Program-made: the position numbers and the translations under genes
The notes under the pieces: model-generated
What the model was told of the DNA's origin: nothing
The model's input: the letters and a program-made list of their open reading frames with translations, nothing else
Database searches by the model: none
Source of the DNA: Peptococcaceae bacterium
Lineage (GTDB): Bacteria > Bacillota > Peptococcia > Peptococcales > Peptococcaceae
Assembly: GCA_900759105.1 (NCBI GenBank)
Contig: CAAETY010000027.1
Span: 1 to 11,684 of the forward strand
Reading direction: 5' to 3'
DNA length: 11,684 bases
In this document: piece by piece, positions 1 through 6,404 of the stretch
Layout: every line of letters starts with the position of its first letter
Numbering within the stretch: the first letter of the stretch is position 1

Positions 1-1221
1 CACCGTCCGTTTACCGGCTCGGTCTGCGATTACGCGCATACTATTGGTGTGTACATGACTGATGCCACCATTGCCGACATCTACATTGTCAGCCGCCTTT
101 CCCGCAAACCTATTGGCCGACCTGTCATTTACACAATGGTCGATGCCTACAGCCGCCTGATTACCGGCGTTTATGTTGGTTTAGAGGGCGGGCAATACGC
201 GCTGCGTCTGCTGCTTCAGAACACTTTTACGGACAAGGTCAGTTTTTGCCATCAGCACGGGATAGACATTGACCCGCACGACTGGCCGAGTCACCATCTT
301 CCCACCAAAATTATTACAGACCGAGGCAGTGAGTTCACCAGCGGCCCACTGGAAAACCTGTGCGAGAGTTATCATATCGAGATTGAAAATCTTCCTGCAT
401 ATCGTCCAGATTTAAAAGGTGTAGTTGAAAAACTGTTTGATTTGGTTCAGAGCGCCTACAAACCGCTACTTAAAGGCAAGGGTGTCATCGAAACCGACAC
501 ACAAGAACGCGGTGCGCCGGACTACCGAAGACAAGGCACATTGGATTTAGAGCAATTTACCGCCGTTGTTCTGCGTTGCGTCCTGTTCTATAATGCAAAA
601 TCTGTACAGACGGGCTTTACTCGCATACCCGCCATGATAGAAGCCAACACACCGCCTCTGGCAGCAAGTATCTGGTCGTTCTGTGAGGCACAGGATGATT
701 GTCCTGTGCATGAGGCCACAGATAAAAAGCTGCTTTATACGCTGTTGCCCCGTGTCGAGGGAAAAATCACACAACGCGGTCTGGAAATCTTCGGTCTGCG
801 TTTTTCAAACTGCACTTTTAAAAAGCGTTTTGTCTCTGCCGGTCTTGGTGGACGGGAGACCGTACAGGTTGCCTACGCGCCGGAATGTATGGATACCGTG
901 TGGTTGTATGAAAACGGTACTTACTCGGCTTTTGACTTGGTGCAAAAAGCCTATCTGAGCAAATCGCTGGCGGAAATTGCAGACGTACAACAGCAGGAAA
1001 AAGTAGGACGCACCGATTGGAAAAAGCAGGAATTGCAAGCACAACTTGACCTTATGAGTGATATACAAGCCATTGCAGACCGCTCTGAACGCACAATGCC
1101 AGACCGCAGCAATATCAGCAGGCAGATACAACGCAACCGCAGCACAGCCCGCAAACAAGAAAGCGTATCGCTGATGGATTTACTGACAGAGCAACAGGAG
1201 GACGATTTCGATGCACGCTGA
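1..1221 (+). CDS. tnsB: Tn7-like DDE transposase, TnsB/TniA type (5' partial)
   Basis: This is the catalytic transposase subunit, which would cut and join the element ends to target DNA. The frame is open from base 1, so the N-terminal DNA-binding domains lie outside the window. The rve/RNase H-like core shows a DDE triad: Asp in 'MTDATIADIY' (bases 61-63), Asp in 'TDRGSEF' (319-321) and Glu in 'GVVEKLF' (427-429), a D-35-E spacing. After it comes a Mu-type C-terminal beta-barrel ('LLPRVEGKITQRGLEIFGL', about 748-804). A Lys/Arg/Gln-rich tail ends the protein; in Tn7 the TnsB tail contacts TnsC. The stop overlaps the tnsC start by 11 bases, so the two are translationally coupled. The family is secure. 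Whether it belongs to Tn7-like or Tn5053/Tn402-like elements is less so; the 428-residue partner favours Tn7-like. No frameshift is seen. Confidence 0.93.
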   Translation, partial: HRPFTGSVCDYAHTIGVYMTDATIADIYIVSRLSRKPIGRPVIYTMVDAYSRLITGVYVGLEGGQYALRLLLQNTFTDKVSFCHQHGIDIDPHDWPSHHLPTKIITDRGSEFTSGPLENLCESYHIEIENLPAYRPDLKGVVEKLFDLVQSAYKPLLKGKGVIETDTQERGAPDYRRQGTLDLEQFTAVVLRCVLFYNAKSVQTGFTRIPAMIEANTPPLAASIWSFCEAQDDCPVHEATDKKLLYTLLPRVEGKITQRGLEIFGLRFSNCTFKKRFVSAGLGGRETVQVAYAPECMDTVWLYENGTYSAFDLVQKAYLSKSLAEIADVQQQEKVGRTDWKKQELQAQLDLMSDIQAIADRSERTMPDRSNISRQIQRNRSTARKQESVSLMDLLTEQQEDDFDAR

Positions 1222-2497
1222 TTATATTGCAAATCCGCTCTATGACAATAATCCTTTTATTGAAGCCTTGCCTCCGATGCTGTCCGGCAAAGACTTGATT
1301 CGCGCTCTGGCGGTCATCCCACCCTATAGCGATAGTGACCGTGACCGCAGCACCGGGGAGCGCTTGCAGTTGTTGTCTTCATTATACGAGTTTTACCAGC
1401 CCCTATCCATGACGATTGACCTGTACTGTGAAATCTACACCGCCATGCAGCATTGCTATGGGCAGTATTCCGTTCAGAGCGAAGCTGCCGCTTTCCAGAA
1501 AGGTTACTCACTGATGCACGGCAATGCCCTTGCCGCTTCTATTGGCGGCGGCAATTCTTTTTCCGTTGTCGGTGTGTCGGGTCTTGGCAAGTCAACCGCA
1601 TTGCAGCGCGTGTTATCGTTATATCCGCAGGTCATTGAGCACACCGAGTATCATGGGCAAAAGTTCTACTGCCACCAAATCCCGTACTTGGTTGTGCAGA
1701 CCCCGCACGATGCGTCCATTAAAGCGCTGATACTGGATATTTACCTGCAAATCGACAGTTTGATTGGAACCTGCTACCAAAAGGATGCCCTATCGCGCAG
1801 GTTGAGCATTGATGTCCTTGTCAGCCAGCTTAACCAAATTGTGCGCGTCAATCATATAGGGTTACTGGTGATAGACGAGTTGCAGAACATTACCTATCAT
1901 AAAAGTGATGGCGGTATACGCTTTTTGAATTTTCTCGTTCACCTTATCAACGGGGCAGGGGTAAGTGTCTGCATGGTCGGAACACCGCGCGTTTTGCAGG
2001 TATTGCAGCAGGAGTTTCGCGCCGCACGGCGTACCACTGGGCTTGTCTATGACCGACTGCCCAACGATAAGGAGTTTGCGTTACTCCTGCAAGGGCTATG
2101 GCATTACCAGTACACACAGTATGCCACTGACCTGACGCCAGAGTTTGCAAACTGGCTGTATCGCAAGACACAGGGCATCCCGGATATACTCGCCAAGTTG
2201 CTATATAATGCCCAAAAGCAAGTCATCCTTGACGGACGTGAAAAGCTGGATTTAGAAGTTTTTGAAAGTGCATTTTTAAGGAACTTGGGGATGGTGTCAG
2301 AATACATAAGCGAGCTTTCCGCCAAACCCGTTGTTAAGCGGCAGGCAAAGACCACACCGGAGGTATCTGTAGGTTCCGCAGCCCCCACCAAGATTGTTGG
2401 AAACGATATACGGGTGCTGCTCAAAAAAGCGAAAAAGTGCGGCGAATCACCTGTATCTGCTTATGCCGAGTATATCAAGGGCGAGGTAGCAATATGA
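1211..2497 (+). CDS. tnsC: AAA+ transposition regulator, TnsC/TniB family
   Basis: This is an ATP-dependent regulator that bridges the target-selection protein and the transposase and assembles on target DNA. In its 428 residues I see Walker A 'GVSGLGKST' (about 121-129), Walker B 'LLVIDELQ' (about 218-225) and a sensor-1-like 'MVGTPR' (about 255-260), the usual order for the TnsC/TniB AAA ATPases. The N-terminal 110 residues and the basic C-terminal tail ('PVVKRQAK...') probably contact TnsB and TniQ; this is by analogy. It is longer than typical TniB (about 300) and shorter than E. coli Tn7 TnsC (555). AGGAGG at 1196-1201, inside the end of tnsB, supports the ATG at 1211. The stop overlaps the tniQ start as ATGA. 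Confidence 0.93.
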   Translation: MHADYIANPLYDNNPFIEALPPMLSGKDLIRALAVIPPYSDSDRDRSTGERLQLLSSLYEFYQPLSMTIDLYCEIYTAMQHCYGQYSVQSEAAAFQKGYSLMHGNALAASIGGGNSFSVVGVSGLGKSTALQRVLSLYPQVIEHTEYHGQKFYCHQIPYLVVQTPHDASIKALILDIYLQIDSLIGTCYQKDALSRRLSIDVLVSQLNQIVRVNHIGLLVIDELQNITYHKSDGGIRFLNFLVHLINGAGVSVCMVGTPRVLQVLQQEFRAARRTTGLVYDRLPNDKEFALLLQGLWHYQYTQYATDLTPEFANWLYRKTQGIPDILAKLLYNAQKQVILDGREKLDLEVFESAFLRNLGMVSEYISELSAKPVVKRQAKTTPEVSVGSAAPTKIVGNDIRVLLKKAKKCGESPVSAYAEYIKGEVAI

Positions 2498-3504
2498 TTA
2501 GCTTCTTTCCCACGCCGTACCCGGATGAACTTTGGTACAGCGTCATTTGCCGGTATCATATTCACAGTGGCAATTCCTGTGCCAAACACACCCTGCGGCA
2601 GCTATACGGGGACAATTTCAGTGCTCCAAGCCTGATGCTCTGCGGAGCTATAAATACGCTGTTGGCACAGCTTCCGCAAGGGTTCTTGTCCGCAAAGGAT
2701 GTTGTAATGCAGCATACATTTTTCCCGTATTACGCGCGATTTTTCCCTACGCAGCGTAAGCGCTCCACTTATGCTTACGCTGTCAATGGCAATCCTTTAA
2801 CCGTGCATCGGATGGGCATTTCACAGGCCAACGGAAATCATTGCTCTATAATGCGCTATTGTCCTATATGCTACCAAGAGGACTTGCAGTTGTATGGTGA
2901 GCCTTATTGGCATCGCAGCCACCAACTGCCAGATATGCAGATTTGCACTAAGCATCGCTGCTGGCTGGTCGATACCGATGTCACATACAACAGCGCACGG
3001 CAGCAGGAGCTATTCCCTGCAACATTTACTATGCAGCTTAAAAAGCAGCCCGCAGAACCCGTGTCGGATTGCCTACAGGCATTAGATTTGTTGCTACAAG
3101 ATACTTTGGATTCCAGTTTTGATTATCGTGACGGCTCTGTCTACCATGCCGTCCTTGACCGCGCATTGCGTTCCCACGGCTGGCGTTCCCTGACCGGCGG
3201 ACGCACATATGCCACTAAAATTGAAACTGCACTTTTAAGTCTATATGGCAATTATATTCCCACAGCCGACATATCCGCCAAGCAGCTGCACGCCACACTA
3301 TGCAGCAAATCCGTTGCACCTCGATATGTTCTGCAACTTGCCGTTCTGCTGGGACTGTCTCTCCATGACCTGCTGCACACACCCGATGCCGTGCCAGACT
3401 ATAAGGCCGAGATGAAAGCAATATATCAATCAGGAGCCAGCATGTACCATATAGCGCAGTTATACGGCATAGATGCCAAGACCGTGGCAAGATGGATTAA
3501 ATAG
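2494..3504 (+). CDS. tniQ: TniQ/TnsD-family transposition target-selection protein
   Basis: This protein of 336 residues would recognise the insertion target and recruit TnsC. The N-terminus 'FFPTPYPDELWYS' is the typical TniQ opening. A zinc-binding segment follows, with CPIC (Cys123, Cys126) and 'CTKH' (Cys151, His154). The last 30 residues ('YHIAQLYGIDAKTVARWI') look like a helix-turn-helix, as expected for a DNA-reading TnsD-type protein rather than the short TniQ forms that partner Cascade or Cas12k. I chose the ATG at 2494 because it begins exactly at the TniQ N-terminal motif and overlaps the tnsC stop by four bases (ATGA). An in-frame start at 2437 would add 19 residues read out of frame inside tnsC, with no family resemblance. 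A weak GAGG lies at 2483-2486. The target site cannot be told from this window. Confidence 0.9.
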   Translation: MISFFPTPYPDELWYSVICRYHIHSGNSCAKHTLRQLYGDNFSAPSLMLCGAINTLLAQLPQGFLSAKDVVMQHTFFPYYARFFPTQRKRSTYAYAVNGNPLTVHRMGISQANGNHCSIMRYCPICYQEDLQLYGEPYWHRSHQLPDMQICTKHRCWLVDTDVTYNSARQQELFPATFTMQLKKQPAEPVSDCLQALDLLLQDTLDSSFDYRDGSVYHAVLDRALRSHGWRSLTGGRTYATKIETALLSLYGNYIPTADISAKQLHATLCSKSVAPRYVLQLAVLLGLSLHDLLHTPDAVPDYKAEMKAIYQSGASMYHIAQLYGIDAKTVARWIK

Positions 3505-3561
3505 AGCCTTTGTTTATAAAAATAGTTTTTTCCTTTTACAAACAGTTGGGGGGTATTTTCT

Positions 3562-3579
3562 TCGTTGGCATCGTTGATA
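3562..3579 (+). repeat. Double-CGTTG site, copy 1 (forward)
   Basis: The site reads TCGTTGGCATCGTTGATA, two CGTTG words 9 bp apart followed by ATA. It has an AT-rich 5' flank (TATTTTCT). It is one of four related sites in this region and in the same orientation as copy 2. Possible roles are an initiator iteron, a transposase site or an operator. Confidence 0.65.
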
Positions 3580-3624
3580 CTGTTTGCTATCCCTAAAACT
3601 GTAACAATGTCTGCCCTAAAAATA

Positions 3625-3642
3625 CCGTTGACACCGTTGATA
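3625..3642 (+). repeat. Double-CGTTG site, copy 2 (forward)
   Basis: The site reads CCGTTGACACCGTTGATA, a near-perfect tandem of a 9-bp unit. It matches copy 1 at 14 of 18 positions and lies 63 bp from it. It is preceded by GCCCTAAAAATA, and copy 4 read on the other strand is preceded by a similar GCCCTA plus AT-rich stretch. The TTGACA at 3628-3633 resembles a -35 box, but I see no matching -10. Confidence 0.7.
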
Positions 3643-3852
3643 GCAGAACATTACTGCACACCCAAATGGCTGTTTCTGCTTTGTCCGTTCAATACAGCCT
3701 AAAGGTTATTTGGCAGAACGGAATTCCTTGCAATAATGCAGTCACCTCAAACAGTGATTGCCTGTTTATAAAAACAAGTACGCACTTTGTAACTGCCATA
3801 ATTTCAAAACCCATTTGGATTAAGTAGCATATCATTTTAAAAGTGCATCTTT

Positions 3853-3875
3853 ATCCTATCAGAGCGAAATAGGAT
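3853..3875. other. Hairpin, 7-bp stem
   Basis: ATCCTAT (3853-3859) and ATAGGAT (3869-3875) are perfectly complementary around a 9-base loop. The hairpin lies between the two arms of a larger inverted repeat: AAGTAGCAT at 3822-3830 and ATGCTACTT at 3937-3945. There is no T-run after it, so it is not an intrinsic terminator. Its function is unknown; it may be a folded leader RNA or an origin structure. Confidence 0.4.
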
Positions 3876-4006
3876 TTTATGCTATTACGTTCTGGATAGT
3901 ACCTTTCTACCACTCGCTCCGTAACTAGCTTTAAAGATGCTACTTCTGGCAGGGCTGGCATTTTACGTTCTGACCATAACAGTTAGGCTGTTTGACAGTG
4001 GCAGCC

Positions 4007-4023
4007 ATCAACGATTGCAACGG
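4007..4023 (-). repeat. Double-CGTTG site, copy 3 (reverse)
   Basis: The + strand reads ATCAACGATTGCAACGG, which on the - strand is CCGTTGCAATCGTTGAT. The two CGTTG words are 9 bp apart as in the other copies. It faces copies 1 and 2 and has the same orientation as copy 4. Confidence 0.65.
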
Positions 4024-4208
4024 CAATTTTAAAGTCACACTTCCTTAATTAGGCATCTGCCTAGCAGTGTTAGCTGCTTCCTAACGGCATGTGCCTTAGC
4101 TTCGTTCAGAACGTCAGCAGTTCCTTTGTTCTATTGGGCTTTTAGGGTCCGCTAGCTGTACTTTGGCACACATGGCTTGCATTCATTGTGCACGCTTATG
4201 GCTACTTC

Positions 4209-4226
4209 ATCAACGGTTGCAACGGT
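4209..4226 (-). repeat. Double-CGTTG site, copy 4 (reverse)
   Basis: The + strand reads ATCAACGGTTGCAACGGT, which on the - strand is ACCGTTGCAACCGTTGAT. It differs from copy 3 at one base over 17. It lies about 190 bp upstream of the RepA-like gene. The TTGCAA within it (4217-4222), with TATCTA 17 bases downstream (4240-4245), could be a weak promoter for that gene. If so, the site could act as an operator. Confidence 0.65.
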
Positions 4227-4276
4227 AAAATAATAGGGCTATCTAAAATAAGTTTCTTTTTAAATTGTAAATAAAT

Positions 4277-4415
4277 TATGAATCTCCCTTGCGGAAGCTT
4301 GCGATTCGCAGAAAATGTAAAATATGGAAACAGCGTATTCCACTTCTGCAGAACGGCAATATTGCATCCTAACTTTTTAAAATTCTTTTAGACTTTTATA
4401 TCAAGGAGATTCATA
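4277..4415 (+). promoter_or_regulatory. RBS-sequestering inverted repeat before the RepA-like gene
   Basis: TATGAATCTCCCTTG (4277-4291) is complementary to CAAGGAGATTCATA (4402-4415), which contains the AAGGAG ribosome binding site (4403-4408) and the first base of the ATG. Fourteen pairs form with one bulged C, eleven of them continuous. In the mRNA this would close a stem over about 110 bases and hide the ribosome binding site. The enclosed part includes a small TGCG/CGCA hairpin near 4300-4310. This points to translational control of the replication protein, which is inferred and not proven. Confidence 0.55.
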
Positions 4416-6091
4416 TGTTTAATACCAACGCCGAAGGTTCTTATTCTTATTATGATGCACAAGGTCGCTACCTTACAACAAAGCATGTTTATCATTTACC
4501 GGATGGCACTTTAAAGTTCACTTTGGATAACACGCACAGTAACCCTAAAGATTCTTCCAACCTTAAAAATGAGTTGCTTTTCTATCATCTGCGGAATTTA
4601 GTCAATACTCCAAAAGGCGAAACTATTTATATTGTAGAAAACGAAAAGGACGCCGATACATTTGAGCAGTTCAAAATGATTGCTGTATGTACTTATAATG
4701 GTGCAGGCTCCGGCCATTTTCCCCGCTCAGTTGTTCCATACTTTGCGGGTAAGAATGTTGTTATTTTTCACGCCAATAACGATGTCAGCAATCAATTTGC
4801 ACAGGAAGAAGCATCTCTGGTCAATCCGGTTGCTACATCTGTAAAAGTTATCGACCTTTCCGAGATTTGGGAAATTATGCCGGAACAGGCTACTATCGGT
4901 GACTATCTCCAAAGCTATGGCGATGCCGGACTGCAACAAGCCAAACATTTGATTGAAAACACGCCGATTTGGACTACCCCGAAAGTCAGCGCCGAGGCCA
5001 AGCATCTGCCTATTCGCTCCGTCAAAGATTTAATGCAGCAGCATTTTGCGCCTACAGAGTTCCTTGTAAACGGAATTCTGCCTTCGGGACTGGCTCTTTT
5101 GGCAAGTCCGCCCAAATTTGGTAAGTCGTGGTTTGCTCTTCAACTGTGTCTCGCTGTTGCAAAAGGAACACCGTTCCTTGGTCTCAGCACCACCAAATCG
5201 GATGTACTTTATCTCGACTTGGAAGACGGCGATGCCGATTTGCAAGAGCGGATTAAAAAGCTCAATATGGGAGAAGATGCACCCGAAGGTCTCCTTTATT
5301 CAACGGAAGTCCCCACGATTGCTGATGGACTGGTTGACATGCTGCACCAGACCCTTTGTTCCAATCCCAGCATCAAACTCGTTGTCATTGATACTCTTGG
5401 TGTGGTCCTTGGTGCGCAAAGCAATGATTCCAATTCCTTTACTCAAGAGTATGCCTTGTTCCATAGTCTTAAAAAGGTAGCCGCAGACCACGCTATTGCA
5501 TTATTGGTAATCCACCATCTCCGCAAAGCGAACGACGAGAATAATCCTTTCAACCGCATTTATGGCAGCGTTGCCACACAGGCCGCGCTTGATACTATGA
5601 TGGTTCTGGAAAAAGATACCCATTTTTCGGATACTGCTCAGTTGCATATTTCAGGCCGCCGTTGTGCACAGCAGGAATTTGTGTTGTCCTTCGATACGGA
5701 TAGCTGCTCTTGGTCGATGGTTGGAAACGCTGATGAAGTAGACGAAAAGTTCCATCATGCCCAGTATGAGCGCAGCGAAACCGTAATTGCCATCAAAGAA
5801 GCTATCTCACGCGGCAACGGTACATGGCGCGGTTCAATGAGTCAACTTAGCCGCGTAGCCGAAAGTATCCCTTACATCGGACATGGCCTTGGGAATCCGC
5901 GTAACATTACAAACGAGGTAAAGTTCTTTACGGATGACCTTTACCGTTATGACGGCATTACTTTTACGTCTGCCAAAAATGGCACGGGTGGTCGAAAGTA
6001 CACTTTTAAGCAGACCCTCCTCGAAGCTCCCGAAGCTGCAACCAACGCCGATATTCCGTTTGACTTGCCGGAGGATGATTTGCCGTTCTGA
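4415..6091 (+). CDS. RepA-like TOPRIM + AAA_25 (RecA-fold) replication ATPase
   Basis: This 558-residue protein resembles the primase-helicase/RepA proteins of phages and integrative elements. The N-terminal 40 residues ('YSYYDAQGRYLTTKHVY') match the part that normally follows a CHC2 zinc finger, but no zinc finger is present. A TOPRIM-like domain (about 70-150) keeps the Glu motif 'IVENEKDA' (Glu75). The usual DxD is replaced by 'HANND' (about 119-123), so both metal-binding Asp appear lost. The C-terminal half is a hexameric-helicase-like ATPase with Walker A 'SPPKFGKSW' (231-239), 'LYLDLEDGD' (265-273), Walker B 'LVVIDTLG' (322-329) and 'LLVIHHLRK' (363-371). AAGGAG at 4403-4408 fixes the start. 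A terminator follows the stop. The most likely role is helicase or loader at an origin. True primase activity is doubtful. Confidence 0.85.
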   Translation: MFNTNAEGSYSYYDAQGRYLTTKHVYHLPDGTLKFTLDNTHSNPKDSSNLKNELLFYHLRNLVNTPKGETIYIVENEKDADTFEQFKMIAVCTYNGAGSGHFPRSVVPYFAGKNVVIFHANNDVSNQFAQEEASLVNPVATSVKVIDLSEIWEIMPEQATIGDYLQSYGDAGLQQAKHLIENTPIWTTPKVSAEAKHLPIRSVKDLMQQHFAPTEFLVNGILPSGLALLASPPKFGKSWFALQLCLAVAKGTPFLGLSTTKSDVLYLDLEDGDADLQERIKKLNMGEDAPEGLLYSTEVPTIADGLVDMLHQTLCSNPSIKLVVIDTLGVVLGAQSNDSNSFTQEYALFHSLKKVAADHAIALLVIHHLRKANDENNPFNRIYGSVATQAALDTMMVLEKDTHFSDTAQLHISGRRCAQQEFVLSFDTDSCSWSMVGNADEVDEKFHHAQYERSETVIAIKEAISRGNGTWRGSMSQLSRVAESIPYIGHGLGNPRNITNEVKFFTDDLYRYDGITFTSAKNGTGGRKYTFKQTLLEAPEAATNADIPFDLPEDDLPF

Positions 6092-6137
6092 TTTTGTCAG
6101 TACGGGCTTTCCTTCCGCTAATCTACATACACTTTTC

Positions 6138-6176
6138 AAAAGGCCGAGCGCCCCCAAAAGGGCTGCCCGGCCTTTT
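6138..6176 (+). terminator. Rho-independent terminator after the RepA-like gene
   Basis: AAAAGGCCG (6138-6146) pairs perfectly with CGGCCTTTT (6168-6176). Further GC pairs are possible inside (GCGCCC with GGGCTGC) around an AAAA loop. The stem runs into TTTTCCTT. It lies 47 bases past the stop and separates the replication gene from the restriction operon. Confidence 0.85.
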
Positions 6177-6184
6177 CCTTGTAT

Positions 6185-6203
6185 ATGCTAAGTTTTTTAG
6201 CAT
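6185..6203. other. Small hairpin / inverted repeat
   Basis: ATGCTAA (6185-6191) and TTAGCAT (6197-6203) form a perfect 7-bp stem with a 5-base GTTTT loop just after the terminator. No T-run follows on either strand, so it is more likely an operator or an RNA stem than a terminator. Confidence 0.35.
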
Positions 6204-6345
6204 TCTGCACCAACAAGGCACCATCGAACGCCCGAAATGATAAGAAGCACTGCCGAGTTCACACAAAATTTGGGATATAAATTCATCTGCTACAGGTCAC
6301 ATTTTCACTTTTGGCAGAACTACCATAGTAGAACGCCCCGTAAGA

Positions 6346-6354
6346 TGGTATAAT
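6346..6354 (+). promoter_or_regulatory. Extended -10 promoter of the hsdM operon
   Basis: TGGTATAAT is a perfect extended -10 element (TGnTATAAT), 50 bases before the hsdM start. The -35 is weak (TAGTAG at 6326-6331, 17 bases upstream), which is common with extended -10 promoters. The 6204-6345 stretch before it holds no gene. Just upstream, CTAC-CATA-GTAG (6320-6331) forms a short inverted repeat that could be an operator. Confidence 0.6.
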
Positions 6355-6393
6355 AAGTACCAATAAGTTGAACAAACACTAGTACCCTTGAAC

Positions 6394-6397
6394 GGAG
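6394..6397 (+). promoter_or_regulatory. Ribosome binding site of hsdM
   Basis: GGAG, within ACGGAGAAT, lies 7 bases before the ATG at 6405. It is the only good site near the first methionine and supports that start. Confidence 0.7.
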
Positions 6398-6404
6398 AAT
6401 AAAA

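Larger units (their letters stand above)
3505..4414. other. Non-coding, repeat-rich region; candidate origin/control region
   Basis: No convincing gene lies in these 910 bases. The region holds four double-CGTTG sites, several hairpins, and short direct repeats: TGTTTATAAAAA at 3511-3522 and 3763-3774, and TTACGTTCTG at 3885-3894 and 3963-3972. It also has five copies of the word CAGAACG (both strands) and the RBS-complementary segment next to the following gene. A T-rich run follows tniQ, without a GC-rich stem, so it is not a good terminator. Its position before a RepA-like gene suggests an origin or a long regulatory leader. That is inference. Confidence 0.5.

Noticed and set aside
2437..2493. 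Earlier in-frame start for tniQ
   Set aside because: The extra 19 residues lie within tnsC and do not resemble TniQ. The ATGA overlap at 2494 gives the family-typical N-terminus.
3511..3538. Terminator after tniQ
   Set aside because: There is a T-rich run but no GC-rich stem before it.
3628..3633. Consensus -35 box TTGACA within repeat copy 2
   Set aside because: No -10-like sequence is found 16-18 bases downstream, so the match is most likely part of the repeat.
4007..4226. CRISPR array or crRNA-like repeats after tniQ (CAST-like arrangement)
   Set aside because: The repeated unit is only about 18 bp, its two copies are about 200 bp apart, and other copies are inverted. No cas gene is present.
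4278..4391. Small open frame of 37 codons just before the RepA-like gene, as a leader peptide
   Set aside because: No ribosome binding site precedes its ATG and its sequence shows no conserved character. The same bases are better explained as the arm complementary to the RBS, though a leader peptide cannot be excluded.
6185..6203. Second intrinsic terminator
   Set aside because: The stem is perfect but AT-rich, and no T-run follows on either strand.
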